DNA of 64,000 nucleotides from Eremothecium cymbalariae DBVPG#7215 (GCF_000235365.1 NC_016451.1:186001-250000); one strand, 5' to 3'; counted from the stretch's first letter, positions 21,311 to 31,989 are shown. Notes: generated by a model from the sequence alone, not told the origin. Program-made: numbers and translations.

Positions 21311-22107
21311 TACAATCGCCATAAGAATATTCTAGTCGGTATATGCATTTGCCTCCTATTAGTTAATGATTTTTGTCTTCCTTTTCTTTCTATGTGTTAT
21401 ATATTATATCTATTCACTATCGTTAAAGGTTGGTGCATTTGTTCGAGACTTCAATGCAGAACAGCACAATAAAAACTAGCTTTGAGCTCTCCAACCTTAG
21501 AACATTCTGTACACGCCCAATTCGCAGCTACTTCACAAACTCTGCTGATGGGATTTTCGTTGTATGTCTTGAGAATGCTCGGAGAACGTTGGATTGAAGG
21601 CTGAATGCATCGCTTCATTTGCATCACGTGATTTAAATGTCTTGGCTGCTCGAGCTATTTTTCAAATCTTCGTAAAAATTGCCGTCAACTCATCAAGTTA
21701 GTTGCCACTTTGATGAAACTTTACATCAAAACAAACAGGAATATAAAGCAAGAGATATAGCGAGACTTAACTTTTGAAGATTGAGGTGGCTAGCTAAAAA
21801 GCCATTCAACAAGTTCCGTAAGTACAGTTTGCCAACTACGTCGTTTAATTCCGTGAGTGGTTCTGTACTAACAAACATCATCACACATCAACGATCCCAT
21901 AATAGCGAGTTCCCCTTATATCCTGCATATACCTTATTATTTTTGGTAATATATCCTCATAATTATTATATCATTGCTAATATTTTTTTATCTTTCTCTT
22001 CTATCGATTTATCGTACTTCTCATAAGGGGATCTACTACGTGATTAGGGAAAGTAGAGTGTAAACTAGACCAATAAAGTCCATACATCAATTAAGCAGCA
22101 TTTAGAA
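21311..22107. other. Intergenic region upstream of YSH1
   Basis: 797 bp. A CACGTG motif lies near 21626. An 81-codon frame at 21781-22026 starts with TTG and has no recognisable content. Nothing else stands out. Confidence 0.35.
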
Positions 22108-24429
22108 ATGATTGAAGATAAACCAGATACGAACTCATTCAGATTTTTTGGCCTTGGTGGTAGCAATGAGGTTGGTCGCTCCTGTCATATCCTTCAATAC
22201 AAGGGCAAAACGGTGATGTTAGATGCGGGTGTTCATCCTGCACATCAAGGTATTGCTTCTTTGCCGTTTTATGATGAATTTAATCTTTCAAAAGTTGATG
22301 TCCTATTGATTTCTCACTTTCATTTAGATCACGCTGCTTCTCTGCCTTACGTCATGCAAAGGACCAATTTTCAAGGTAGGGTGTTCATGACCCACCCCAC
22401 AAAGGCAATCTATCGTTGGTTGTTAAGCGATTTTGTCAAGGTCACCAATATTGGGAATGGTACAGCAGCTTCATCCGGGGATGAAAATTTGTATACTGAT
22501 GAAGATTTAGCAGAATCATTTGACAAGATTGAAACAGTGGATTTTCATTCTACGATCGATGTAAATGGTATCAAGTTTACAGCTTACCATGCAGGTCATG
22601 TACTTGGTGCAGCTATGTTTCAGGTTGAGATTGCTGGGCTAAGGATACTTTTCACTGGCGACTATTCAAGGGAATTAGATCGTCATTTAAACAGTGCAGA
22701 AGTTCCTTCTTTGCCCTCGGATATTCTGATCGTAGAATCAACCTTCGGCACTGCTACACATGAGCCACGAGTAAGCAAGGAGCGTAAATTAACGCAGTTA
22801 ATTCATACGACCGTAGCTAAAGGTGGTCGTGTTCTTCTTCCTGTGTTTGCATTAGGAAGAGCACAGGAAATCATGTTGATTTTAGATGAGTACTGGTCTC
22901 AGCATGCAGAAGAGTTAGGCACCGGCCAAGTACCCATCTTTTATGCCTCTAATTTGGCAAGAAAGTGTATGTCGGTTTTTCAGACATATGTAAATATGAT
23001 GAATGATAAAATCAGGAAGAAATTTCGGGACTCGCAGACAAATCCATTTATCTTCAAAAATATTTCTTATTTAAAGAATTTGGATGAATTTCAGGATTTC
23101 GGTCCTAGCGTTATGTTAGCTTCCCCCGGAATGTTGCAGAACGGCTTATCTAGAGACTTGCTAGAAAAATGGTGCCCTGACGAAAAGAACCTGGTCCTAA
23201 TAACTGGTTATTCTGTGGAAGGTACTATGGCTAAGTTTCTGATATTGGAACCAGAATCAATTCCGTCTATAAACAATCCCGATGTAACCATACCAAGGCG
23301 TTGCCAGGTGGAAGAGATATCGTTTGCCGCACATGTAGATTTTAGGGAAAATTTGGAATTTGTTGAAAAGATTGGTGCGCCATCAATTATTCTGGTACAT
23401 GGAGAATCAAACCCCATGGGCCGTTTAAAGTCAGCTCTACTTTCTAACTTCAGTCCATTGAAGGGAACCGAGAATGAGGTTCATGTTTACAACCCTAGAA
23501 ACTGTGTCGCCGTTGATATAGAATTTAAGGGTGTCAAAATTGCCAAGGCTGTCGGTAATATCGTGGAGGAAATGGTCCCCACAAATGAAGACGAAGACGA
23601 AGAGGCAGAAGATAAAAATAATACAGGTGAAAAAGATAAAATCAGTGTGTCTGAAGCACCACAAGAAGATGAGTTAGTAGGAAAAGAGGGAAACATGCAG
23701 CATGACTTAGAAGAGGAACGCGTTATTTCTGGTATATTGGTGTCGGATGAAAAGAACTTTGATCTAAATCTCGTTTCCCTATCTGATTTAAGAGAACATC
23801 ACACAGACCTAACAACTACCGTTTTGAAGGAACGACAGACAGTCCACGTGGACTGCAGAAACGAATTAATTTTCTGGCATTTATGCCAGATGTTTGGTGA
23901 GATAGAGGTCCTTGTAGATAACGAGGGTGTCACTCTAGCTAAAACTGATCCAGCACCAGAAGATGTGAAACCAGGTGAATTGGTGGTCAGAGTTATGGGT
24001 GATGTCAAATTATCCGTGGTAGATCATGTCGCCACACTGGAATGGACACAGAATATTATAAGTGACTCCGTCGCTGATAGTATTGTCGCCATTCTACTGA
24101 GTGTTGACTCTTCTCCAGCAAGCGTAAAGATGACTAGCCACAGTTGTAATTCTCATGATCATTCAGAAGACTCAGAAGTTGTTTGGAAGATTAAACAAAT
24201 CGCCAAGTTATTTACGGAACAGTTTGGCGACAGCTTCACTCTGCTCCTAGGCAAAGACAACGAAGTCCCTGAGCATGAGGACATCAAAGGTTCTGTAACT
24301 ATTGGTAAAAACTCCGCTACGGTCAACTTTTCAAAGATGGCTGTCGAGGACTGTAATTCAAATCCATTGAAGGGAAGGATTGAAAGCATTTTGGGTATTG
24401 GAGCGGACTTAGTTGCTCCATTGTGTTGA
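22108..24429 (+). CDS. YSH1: Pre-mRNA 3'-end endonuclease Ysh1 (CPSF-73)
   Basis: A 773-residue metallo-beta-lactamase/beta-CASP nuclease of the cleavage and polyadenylation factor. The signature HxHxDH zinc motif is HFHLDH at residues 70-75. The beta-CASP region contains GGRVLLPVFALGRAQEIMLIL and the third His motif AHVDFRENLEFV. An acidic, low-complexity linker (residues ~490-530) precedes a C-terminal domain used for interaction with Ysh1 partners. The length is close to the S. cerevisiae protein (779). It cuts nascent RNA before poly(A) addition and also acts on snoRNA 3' ends. Start ATG and frame are unambiguous. Order YLR278C-YLR277C is conserved. Confidence 0.97.
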   Translation: MIEDKPDTNSFRFFGLGGSNEVGRSCHILQYKGKTVMLDAGVHPAHQGIASLPFYDEFNLSKVDVLLISHFHLDHAASLPYVMQRTNFQGRVFMTHPTKAIYRWLLSDFVKVTNIGNGTAASSGDENLYTDEDLAESFDKIETVDFHSTIDVNGIKFTAYHAGHVLGAAMFQVEIAGLRILFTGDYSRELDRHLNSAEVPSLPSDILIVESTFGTATHEPRVSKERKLTQLIHTTVAKGGRVLLPVFALGRAQEIMLILDEYWSQHAEELGTGQVPIFYASNLARKCMSVFQTYVNMMNDKIRKKFRDSQTNPFIFKNISYLKNLDEFQDFGPSVMLASPGMLQNGLSRDLLEKWCPDEKNLVLITGYSVEGTMAKFLILEPESIPSINNPDVTIPRRCQVEEISFAAHVDFRENLEFVEKIGAPSIILVHGESNPMGRLKSALLSNFSPLKGTENEVHVYNPRNCVAVDIEFKGVKIAKAVGNIVEEMVPTNEDEDEEAEDKNNTGEKDKISVSEAPQEDELVGKEGNMQHDLEEERVISGILVSDEKNFDLNLVSLSDLREHHTDLTTTVLKERQTVHVDCRNELIFWHLCQMFGEIEVLVDNEGVTLAKTDPAPEDVKPGELVVRVMGDVKLSVVDHVATLEWTQNIISDSVADSIVAILLSVDSSPASVKMTSHSCNSHDHSEDSEVVWKIKQIAKLFTEQFGDSFTLLLGKDNEVPEHEDIKGSVTIGKNSATVNFSKMAVEDCNSNPLKGRIESILGIGADLVAPLC

Positions 24430-24725
24430 ATTATGTAGAGCATATGTACTATCAAAAAAAGCTCAAGTTCAAGTCTTTTAGCTCGTTTAGGTCGTTTAAA
24501 AATGGTGCATAGAATATGATTATTATATCATTATTTAAGATTGTTATTATCATCCTATCCATCTCTCGATCTTATTATTTTACGCTCTCGAGCTTTTCTA
24601 TTTATTTCTTTTTCAACTTTCTCGAAAACGTTTGGCTACAGCCACACGCCTTTTCGAAAATTTTCTTTTTGCTCATCTCATCATGATATATTTATTACAA
24701 CTTTCTATTAATATTAATGTCCCGT

Positions 24726-24756
<31 letters not shown>

Positions 24757-24813
24757 TACAATAAAGTTATTGTCACTTCGTTGTTTATATATAACAAACT
24801 AATTGGTCGAAAT
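24430..24813. other. YSH1-DBP9 intergenic spacer
   Basis: 384 bp, strongly AT-rich. A TA dinucleotide microsatellite runs from about 24726 to 24752. An AAAATTTT core (about 24656-24663) followed by GCTCATCTC resembles, weakly, the RRPE/PAC pair of ribosome-biogenesis genes such as DBP9. Confidence 0.35.
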
Positions 24814-26582
24814 ATGTCGACTACTAGCAGCAGTGCATCATCTGTGTATATTGATGAGTCCGCTACTTTTGCATCTTTTCACCTTGACTTGAGGTTACTG
24901 CAATCTTTGAAAAATAATGGATTCCACAATCCCACCCTAGTGCAGTCTAGTGCTATTCCATTGGCTCTGCAACAAAAAAGGATATTATTGCCAAAGCTTC
25001 TACTGGTTCTGGAAAGACATTAGCGTATTTAATTCCTGTTGTTCAAACGATTTTGGATTTGAAGAAAAACTACCCATCTGAGTCTAAATCCAGCGGTGTA
25101 TTGGGTATTGTGCTGGTGCCTACAAAAGAACTGGCGCAGCAAGTGCATTCTGTGTTGGAGAAGTTGGTGTTGTATTGTTCAAAGGATGTGCATATTTTGA
25201 ATCTGTCGAGTAACGTAGCAGATTCTGTTCAAAACTCGTTGTTGTTGGAACAACCTGAAATTATTATTTGCACACCGAGTAAGTTACTTAATGTGCTAGA
25301 GGCTAAGAAAAAGGAGGTATTTTCATTGGTGGATCTCAGGTTTTTGGTGATAGATGAGGTAGATTTGATTCTCACATTTGGATACCAGGATGATCTTGTG
25401 AAAATTTCCAAGTACTTGCCGTTGAAAAAGAATTTGCAAGCATTTTTGATGAGTGCCACATTGAATGATGATATCCAGGAATTGAAGGCTAATTTCTGCC
25501 GTTCTCCGGCTATTTTGAGGCTTAATGAGGATGAAATTAATAAAGACCACGCAAAGCTTTTACAGTACTATGTTAAAGTGAGTGAGTTTGATAAATTTCT
25601 ATTTTGTTATGTTATCTTCAAGTTAAATTTAATTAAGGGTAAGACAATTATCTTTGTGAATACCATTGATAGGGGGTATAGGTTAAAATTAGTTCTTGAG
25701 CAATTTGGTATCAAGTCATGCATTTTGAATAGTGAGCTGCCTGCAAATTCAAGGCAACATATTGTTGACGAGTTTAACAAGAATTTATATCAGCTCTTAA
25801 TTGCTACTGATGATACAGACTACATTAGAGAAGAGGACGAACCATTAGAGACGGACGTAAATCACGAAGATGAAGTTGCAGAGGATGAGACTACCACCAC
25901 CAAAAGAATATCCAAAAGGAATGTCATTAAAAAGGATAAGGAATATGGTGCTTCCCGTGGTGTAGATTTCAAAAACGTATCATGTGTTCTAAACTTTGAT
26001 CTCCCAACCACTGCCAAGTCATATGTTCATCGGGTTGGTAGGACAGCTCGTGCAGGAAAGTCTGGTACTGCGATTTCTTTTGTTGTCCCATTGAAAGACT
26101 TTGGCAAACATAAGCCATCGACACTAATTACTGCTAAGAAGGACGAGAAGATTTTATCTCGAATTATTAAGCAGCAGAGGAAACTGGGCCTGGAAATACA
26201 ACCCTATTCCTTTGATGTCAAACAAGTCGAAGGTTTCAGGTACAGAATGGAAGACGGATTTCGTGCTGTGACACAGGTCGCTGTGAGAGAAGCCCGTGTT
26301 AAAGAGTTGAAACAAGAACTATTGGCTAGTGAAAAGTTGAAGAGACATTTTGAAGAAAATCCCCAGGATCTGGCAAGTCTCAGACATGACAAAGAGCTAC
26401 ATCCGGCTCGTGTCCAACAACATCTAAAGAGAGTTCCTGATTATCTCTTACCTGCAAGTGCAAGACAGGATAAAAAGAAGATTGGTTTTGTACCGTTCCA
26501 TAATCCCAAAAAACAGAAGGGCAAGAGAGTTCATAAGAAAATATCAGGAAAGAAGTCTGATCCATTGAAGAATTTCAAGTAG
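24814..26582 (+). CDS. DBP9: DEAD-box RNA helicase Dbp9, with a frameshift in this sequence
   Basis: Dbp9 is an essential nucleolar ATP-dependent RNA helicase needed for 27S pre-rRNA processing (60S assembly). The coding frame is split. The first part (24814-25023, Q-motif region [19 protein letters not shown]) runs out of frame at an A6 run (24974-24979). The rest continues one frame over from there and includes the Walker A sequence STGSGKT (DNA level, about 25000), [13 protein letters not shown] (motif II, DEVD variant), SAT, and [13 protein letters not shown] (motif VI). One extra A in the run would give an uninterrupted helicase reading [15 protein letters not shown]. No other defect is visible, so a base-calling deletion or a recent mutation is more likely than an old pseudogene. 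Order matches YLR276C. Confidence 0.9.
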
Positions 26583-26711
26583 ACGGAGTATAACTATAGA
26601 AAAGCAAACAAATAAATAAACAACCAAATAACTTCACTTTAGTTAGATTCTTTTTTTTAAAAAAAAAGTATATATACTACTGTACATGCACTATACATAG
26701 AACGCTATATG

Positions 26712-27141
26712 TTATAGAGGCGCTTTCAAAACCACAATCACAGAATCTCCCCTGAGAAACAGCTTCGAAATAAAACGCTCCTTATTCGTAAGTTTCTTGC
26801 CCTCTTTTTCTGTCCAAAGTTCTTTTACATTTTCTAATACCATGTTGCAATGTCTATCGAACGACTTTATGCGCGCGATAATTTTGTGATTATTCCTTAG
26901 TGATATAATAACGGGAGACCGCGAGGTCATTGCATCATGTAACAACGACATTGGACCATGCTTGAACTCGAACTCTTCTAACTGTGCAAGTTCATCTTGA
27001 GTTAGTTCCGAACGAGGACGGTTTACCAGATCTCTAATTTTTTAATACTTGTTAGTAAACTTTAATCTTGATGCAAAGTCTTTTTTGGAAACGAAACAGA
27101 ATGAAATCCTTCCATTTATTTTTTTAATATACATACGACAT
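26712..27141 (-). CDS. SMD2: Core snRNP protein SmD2, spliced
   Basis: Exon 1 is five bases (27141-27137, ATGTC), and exon 2 is 27033-26712. The spliced product is 108 residues starting [20 protein letters not shown]. The Sm fold is evident from [30 protein letters not shown] and [15 protein letters not shown] (Sm1), then [11 protein letters not shown] (Sm2). SmD2 is part of the heptameric Sm ring on U1, U2, U4 and U5 snRNAs. Exon 2 alone contains an ATG (26951) that would give a 79-residue protein lacking the N-terminal helix, so an intron-blind annotation would truncate the gene. S. cerevisiae SMD2 (YLR275W) also has an intron near its start. Confidence 0.95.
27034..27136 (-). other. SMD2 intron (103 nt)
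   Basis: On the minus strand the 5' splice site is a canonical GTATGT (27136-27131), the branch point is an exact TACTAAC (27057-27051) and the 3' splice site is TTAG ending at 27034. Branch point to acceptor is only about 17 nt. Splicing restores a continuous frame that matches SmD2 from its second residue onward. Confidence 0.93.
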
Positions 27142-27304
27142 AATGATTCGATAGCAGGACAGAATCTCCGACACTGTTATTTTATTTATTGATCTTTTAA
27201 GAGGTGATGATATGTTTGGTCTAGTTAAACAGCGAGCAGAGATGATCTTAGGAGTGTTATAAATCACTTTAAACGAATTTGAAAAATGAATTTGCAAAAA
27301 TAAA

Positions 27305-27377
27305 TGCTTCCAACCAGATTCGAACTGATGATCTCCACATTACTAGTGTGGCGCCTTACCAACTTGGCCATAGAAGC
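27305..27377 (-). tRNA. tRNA-Thr (anticodon AGT)
   Basis: A 73-nt intron-less tRNA read on the minus strand. The acceptor stem GCTTCTA pairs with TGGAAGC plus discriminator A. The anticodon stem CCACA/TGTGG closes the loop CTAGTAA with anticodon AGT (genomic 27342-27344). The T-arm contains GTTCGAATC, and the D-arm has the AAGTTGGTAAGGC sequence. It decodes ACU and, with inosine, ACC. Confidence 0.96.
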
Positions 27378-27785
27378 CTGGAAACTTCGGTGCAACTTCA
27401 ACGTTCAGACCATAGTTAAAGAAATGTGTGTCACGTGAGTGGTGAGACTTTTGACTGTTGGCGGATCTTTGTATTTCCTACTTATTATTACATCTTTCAT
27501 AAGAGGGCATTTATTTGGATTAGCGTTTTTCTGGTTTATATAATAAGATCTACTGATAATTATATCCATGGGCTTTTTATACCTAAATATATATATAGGT
27601 CCTATACGAGGTCTGTCATGTGGGTGTGAATCTCACGTAGTGAAATATTTCCGAAAGGGAAGCAACCCTTTCTTGGAATAATTATAGTTACATAGTAATA
27701 CACAAATCAGGAGATATATTATTCAGGATGTATAATGCTAAATGAGACTGGCCGGAAGGCGGAGGTATTAGCAGACAAGAGTATA
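27378..27785. other. tRNA-Thr to MCM5 spacer with a structured segment
   Basis: 408 bp. A CACGTG occurs at about 27432. At 27645-27682 a hairpin can form: TTCC-GAAAGGG, loop AAGCAA, CCCTTTC-TT-GGAA. A weaker hairpin precedes it and an ACA triplet follows. No protein frame of interest. See the finding on a possible small RNA. Confidence 0.35.
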
Positions 27786-30110
27786 TCACACACCACTGCG
27801 GTAGACGTTTTGGCCCTGGTGTCTCAACTGTATAGTTTCGTGCCTTTCTAAAATGTAGAGTGCCCTATCCAGAGCTCGTTGAGAATATCTGTTAGATTGG
27901 ACGAACTCTCTTTTGAGGGTTTGTAAACTAGTAGACCAGCCAATTGGTAGTCTTCTTTTGAGTTCAGCCTCCAGGTTACGAACCTCTGATACTATGTTTG
28001 AATCTTGCATGCCGCCGATGGGGTCTTGGGAGGCGGCATCCATGGTGGAAGCCTGGAAGAGACGGATGGCCTCGTCGACGTGGCGTTCTTCAGCCACAGA
28101 GCTGAGTTCTAGCTTGGCAAGGGATTCTGTTATACGGATGATGGCTTCCAACTGTCTTACCGTGATGGGGATGGAAGATTTTTCTTTGGACTCTAGTTCG
28201 TTGATTAGTAGTTGTTTTCTGATGGTGACAAAATGAGAGGAGAGTTTCTCAGCTGCTTCGGGTGATAGTCTGGGGGCGCACCTTGAACGGCAATAGGTAA
28301 TGTAGCGTTTCATTTTATCTATAGGAACTTCAGCGGTGTGGTTGTTGTTGTTGCCGCTGTGACCGCCAAAGGCTTCTTCATCCTGGACTGTGGTACGTCC
28401 TGTATGGATGTTCATGACATGATGGGCGATGGATGTGTCCCTTTGCTCATTATGTTCGTCCTTGACAATAAAGATCATATCGAAACGGGATAAGATTGTG
28501 GTTTGAAAATCTATGTTCTCACCAGGGGACTTCAATTCGTCGTAACGGCCATATATGGGATTCGCTGCTGCAAGAACACTTGTGCGTGAGTTCAGTACCG
28601 TTGTGATCCCCGCTTTAGCAATGGAGATGGTCTGTTGTTCCATCGCTTCGTGTATGGCCACACGATCTTCGTCACGCATCTTATCAAATTCATCGATGCA
28701 GACGCAGCCACCATCGGCAAGTACCATGGCGCCTCCTTCTAGATAAAACTCCCGCGTACTCGAATCCCGCTGCACCGATGCAGTCAACCCTGCTGCAGAC
28801 GAACCTTTACCTGACGTGTAGATTGCAATTGGTGACACTTTTTCGACGAATTTCAGCAGCTGCGATTTCGCAGTTCCCGGGTCGCCCAGTAAAAGCACGT
28901 TGATATCGCCACGCAGCCGCATGCCGTCCGGCAACAGCTTTTTAGACCCGCCCATCAGCAGACATACGATTGCCTTTTTGATATCTGTGTTTCCATAGAT
29001 GCTTGGTGCAATTGATTCCGCAAAAAGCTCGTACAGATTTGGCATTCTCGACATCCGCACAAATCCTTCTTCTTCCGTCTCATTAAACATCGAAACCATC
29101 GAAGAAATAGGGTTATTGGAAACGGTTTCAATCCCTAGAACCTTGATATACGGATTTCTAATAGCCACCCCTCCACGGTTGCCGCCTCCACCTCCCTTGG
29201 AGCCCTTCGACTGGTAAATCGAATATACCCCAACCACAGTTACTCTTGTCCCTGGAATCACCCTATTCGCCAAGTACCGATCGCACACCATAAGCAGATT
29301 TCGAGGCATCTCCCCAATCGGCACTGACTCTGGGATCTCCTGCAATTTCAAAAACTGCTGATCCATGAACCTCGAATTCTCATGCACAATCATGTACGGA
29401 TCCTGACCACAAGGGTTACCAGATGACGTGCCGTCGTCATTAGAATGATCAGCAAGACACGATCTAGGCAATGTAACACTGCTGTTCCCACCAACATACT
29501 GCAGGTTATTAACACCCATTCCTGTCATATGACGACAATTCCTACACATTAATGCCAAATACGTCGCACGTGAGGTGAGCACCGACGCAGAAATAATAAT
29601 CCCACTGATCCTCACAACCTTGGACACATTCTGCGATCCCAATTCCCGCACCCCTATCTCGACCGAGTCCGACTCAAGAATCAACTGGCACCGCTCAATC
29701 TCCCCTCGCCCATCCTCCTCCTCCTCATCCTGCTCGTCCACGCCGCCACCCGCCACACCGCCCGCCACGCCCGCCTCCTCTTGTCTCCCTGCCTGCCGAC
29801 TTAAAACCGCAATCCGACGCCCAACCTCCGTGATCCCCTGCTCAAACAACCCAACAACCTCCACAGGATCCTCCTTCAACACCTTATACAACTCCTCATT
29901 ATACCCTATCAAATCCTCCGTCTTCACTCGCAGCAGGTACCGCTGCACAAGAAGGTTGTTCCGTAGCTGATCACGGTACACGAACCGACTGCCCTCCCGA
30001 AACTCCAAAATAAAGTCCCGGAACGCCCTGACGATCTCTGAATGTTCCTCGTGCCCGGTCTCCTCCCCGGCAAGCACCTTGGTCGTGTACACCTGCGTGC
30101 TCTCAAACAT
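27786..30110 (-). CDS. MCM5: Replicative helicase subunit Mcm5 (Cdc46)
   Basis: A 774-residue MCM AAA+ ATPase, part of the Mcm2-7 replicative helicase loaded at origins. The zinc-binding segment is CRNCRH with the later C...C pair around [10 protein letters not shown] and NPCGQ. The ATPase core has Walker [10 protein letters not shown] (K415), Walker [10 protein letters not shown], sensor/N motif [11 protein letters not shown] and the arginine finger LSRFDMIF. Length equals S. cerevisiae Mcm5 (775). The 5' half is much richer in G+C than the 3' half: I count 43 GC of 60 at 29701-29760 against 28 of 60 at 28141-28200. Its ATG lies 6 bp from a fourfold 8-bp repeat. It is divergent from the GAC1 homolog. 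Confidence 0.98.
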   Translation of the reverse strand: MFESTQVYTTKVLAGEETGHEEHSEIVRAFRDFILEFREGSRFVYRDQLRNNLLVQRYLLRVKTEDLIGYNEELYKVLKEDPVEVVGLFEQGITEVGRRIAVLSRQAGRQEEAGVAGGVAGGGVDEQDEEEEDGRGEIERCQLILESDSVEIGVRELGSQNVSKVVRISGIIISASVLTSRATYLALMCRNCRHMTGMGVNNLQYVGGNSSVTLPRSCLADHSNDDGTSSGNPCGQDPYMIVHENSRFMDQQFLKLQEIPESVPIGEMPRNLLMVCDRYLANRVIPGTRVTVVGVYSIYQSKGSKGGGGGNRGGVAIRNPYIKVLGIETVSNNPISSMVSMFNETEEEGFVRMSRMPNLYELFAESIAPSIYGNTDIKKAIVCLLMGGSKKLLPDGMRLRGDINVLLLGDPGTAKSQLLKFVEKVSPIAIYTSGKGSSAAGLTASVQRDSSTREFYLEGGAMVLADGGCVCIDEFDKMRDEDRVAIHEAMEQQTISIAKAGITTVLNSRTSVLAAANPIYGRYDELKSPGENIDFQTTILSRFDMIFIVKDEHNEQRDTSIAHHVMNIHTGRTTVQDEEAFGGHSGNNNNHTAEVPIDKMKRYITYCRSRCAPRLSPEAAEKLSSHFVTIRKQLLINELESKEKSSIPITVRQLEAIIRITESLAKLELSSVAEERHVDEAIRLFQASTMDAASQDPIGGMQDSNIVSEVRNLEAELKRRLPIGWSTSLQTLKREFVQSNRYSQRALDRALYILERHETIQLRHQGQNVYRSGV

Positions 30111-31989
30111 AGCTCCTGCTGCTCTGCTGCTCTGCTGCTCTGCTGCTCCAATCTTGCCTCAGATCCCTCTCTTCTCTCTCTTCTTCTCGCTTTCCCCCTC
30201 CTCAAGAAAACCCTCGTAAAAAATCTTTTCCAACATCACGTGACTTCCCCATCCGGAAATCACCTCCAACGGCCCGCCCGCGTCCAACACAACTCCCTCC
30301 GTGCTTCCACAGAACCGCTCCGGTGCCTGCGCCGGAGCGGACTCGCGTTTCCATGGAGAATTCACGCGCGCGCATTCCACGATCTTCTCGGAATGAAAAG
30401 GGCGTCTGCCTGGCTACCCGCCAATCTGGCCGCCCGCCAGCCCTCAGCCCTCAGCCATCCGCGGGCCAAGCCGTTGTTGGACCTCGCCGCCCACGGCCCC
30501 CCTTCTCCTTTTTGGGCCTAATCCCAACCGAAAAACATCCCGTCCCGCAGCCCCCCGCCGCGATCCCCGCGATCCCCCGCAAACCCTTCTCAGTTCCCAA
30601 TACTATCGGCTGCATAATCACCAGCTCAACCAAAAAAGAAAATTGAGGTATTTCCACCGTGGTTTCGCAGCCACGTCCTCAAGCAACCAACCAACCACAC
30701 CCTTCGTGTGCGGGCTCCCGCTCCAGTCACATGCACATCTCTGGCGCGCGCGCACGCAGACGCCCACTGCTCGATATATATATAATACATAACCGTAGGC
30801 CAATCCCGCGGCCCACCACACGGTGCAGCGCACCATGCACGCGCGCGCACCCGTCTGGCTGCTCACCATTGACCCCATCCTACATATCTACACACTCTAC
30901 TCACCCTTCTCCTCTCGCCCTCTCCTATCCCTCCTCTTTCGCTCTTTCTGGCATTGTAGAAGGAAAGAAAAGGAAAAAGGCACACCACCGAAATTCAGAG
31001 GAGGAAAAAAGAACAAGATCCATTATCTCACGTACACACGCTACATATATATATAACAAACAAGGAAAACACGCAATTTTTTTTCTTCTGCAGTCTGCGA
31101 AAAGCCCTTTCTTACCCACTTCGATTCGTCATATTGATTGGGTTTTTATCAGGTGTGTTTCAGTTTCTGCTTCTGCTTATTATTAATTTTTGTTGATTAT
31201 CAATTTTTTTTGTATAAACGACAAGGGAGCGAAAAGGAAAAGGAAAGAAAAGAAAGAAGAATTTAAAAAGTATAATAATAATAAAAAATAAAAAAATTGG
31301 CTTGTTTTTTATTTTATTTTATTCTTAAAGCGCTTTTTCTCTCTTTTTTGATTTCACACTAATAATAACAACAGCAAAACTTCCTCCTCAGTTTCTCTTT
31401 CTGTCTCTCTCTCTCTCTCTCTATCTTCTCTCTCTCTCTCTTTTTCTCTCTTTCTCTCTATTTCTCTCCTATCTCTATATCTCTGTGTCTCTTCCTTTTT
31501 TTTAAAAACTTTAAAAAAAAAATAAAAAAGGGACTGCCCATATATTCTAATCTGTTTGATCCTGTTCATCGTCTTTTCATATTCTTCCTCCCTCTCTTCT
31601 TGTTGGATTTTTTTTGGTTGTCGGTGTTTTGTTGCAGATTTGGTCAAATATCTCGCAATCTCTCCAGGTTCTATCTGTTTGTGTGTCTGCTGTGTGGAAG
31701 CGTGCTCGGTTTTTGTTCCACGGTTTTTGTTGTTGGTTTTTGTTGTTTTTGTATTCGAGAGACTGCTCTCAGAATTGGCATTCGCATAACTGCAATTGAC
31801 TGGTGATCTTTGCTTCTGGTTGGTTGGTTGATCGGGTGGTTTGATCCAGGTTTCTTATCTTCTGTCCAGTGTTGGTTGTTGGGACTTCTTTTTTTTTCAA
31901 ATAATAATACTGATTATAAAAAAAATCGAAAATAAGGTCGGGAAGCAGCAGTGGTTTTGTTTTTGTTGTGTTGGTTTTTTGTTTTAGTT
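30111..31989. promoter_or_regulatory. Very long GC-rich divergent promoter MCM5/GAC1
   Basis: 1.9 kb without an accepted gene. The left ~750 bp (30111-30870) is unusually GC-rich for this window, e.g. 43 of 60 bases at 30421-30480 and again at 30541-30600. It carries a 9-bp perfect GC hairpin (30315-30340), a CACGTG (30236-30241) and three alternating CG tracts (about 30364-30374, 30742-30752, 30837-30848). The right half turns into poly-pyrimidine sequence: a CT microsatellite at about 31385-31500 and T-rich blocks up to the GAC1 start, suggesting a long leader. Overlapping frames here look like composition artefacts. Confidence 0.55.
30117..30148. repeat. 8-bp tandem repeat (TGCTGCTC x4) at the MCM5 start
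   Basis: Four perfect copies of TGCTGCTC (30117-30124, 30125-30132, 30133-30140, 30141-30148) lie immediately upstream of the MCM5 ATG (30110). They would form a GAGCAGCA repeat in the 5' leader of the MCM5 mRNA. Confidence 0.9.

Noticed and set aside
24973..24981. Programmed -1 frameshifting as the explanation for split DBP9
   Set aside because: The zero-frame codons are CAA AAA AGG. The A-site tRNA could not re-pair well after a -1 slip, so the site is not a proper X-XXY-YYZ heptamer. An indel is simpler.
27630..27672. TTTCCGAAA near a CACGTA, tested as a possible point centromere (CDEI/CDEIII)
   Set aside because: The two motifs are about 15 bp apart, with no AT-rich CDEII of ~80-165 bp between them, and the flanking bases do not fit CDEIII.
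30042..31186. Several overlapping frames of 70-175 codons in the MCM5-GAC1 promoter
   Set aside because: They arise because GC-rich sequence has few stop codons. They overlap each other on both strands, are very rich in Pro, Arg, Ser and Ala, and match nothing.
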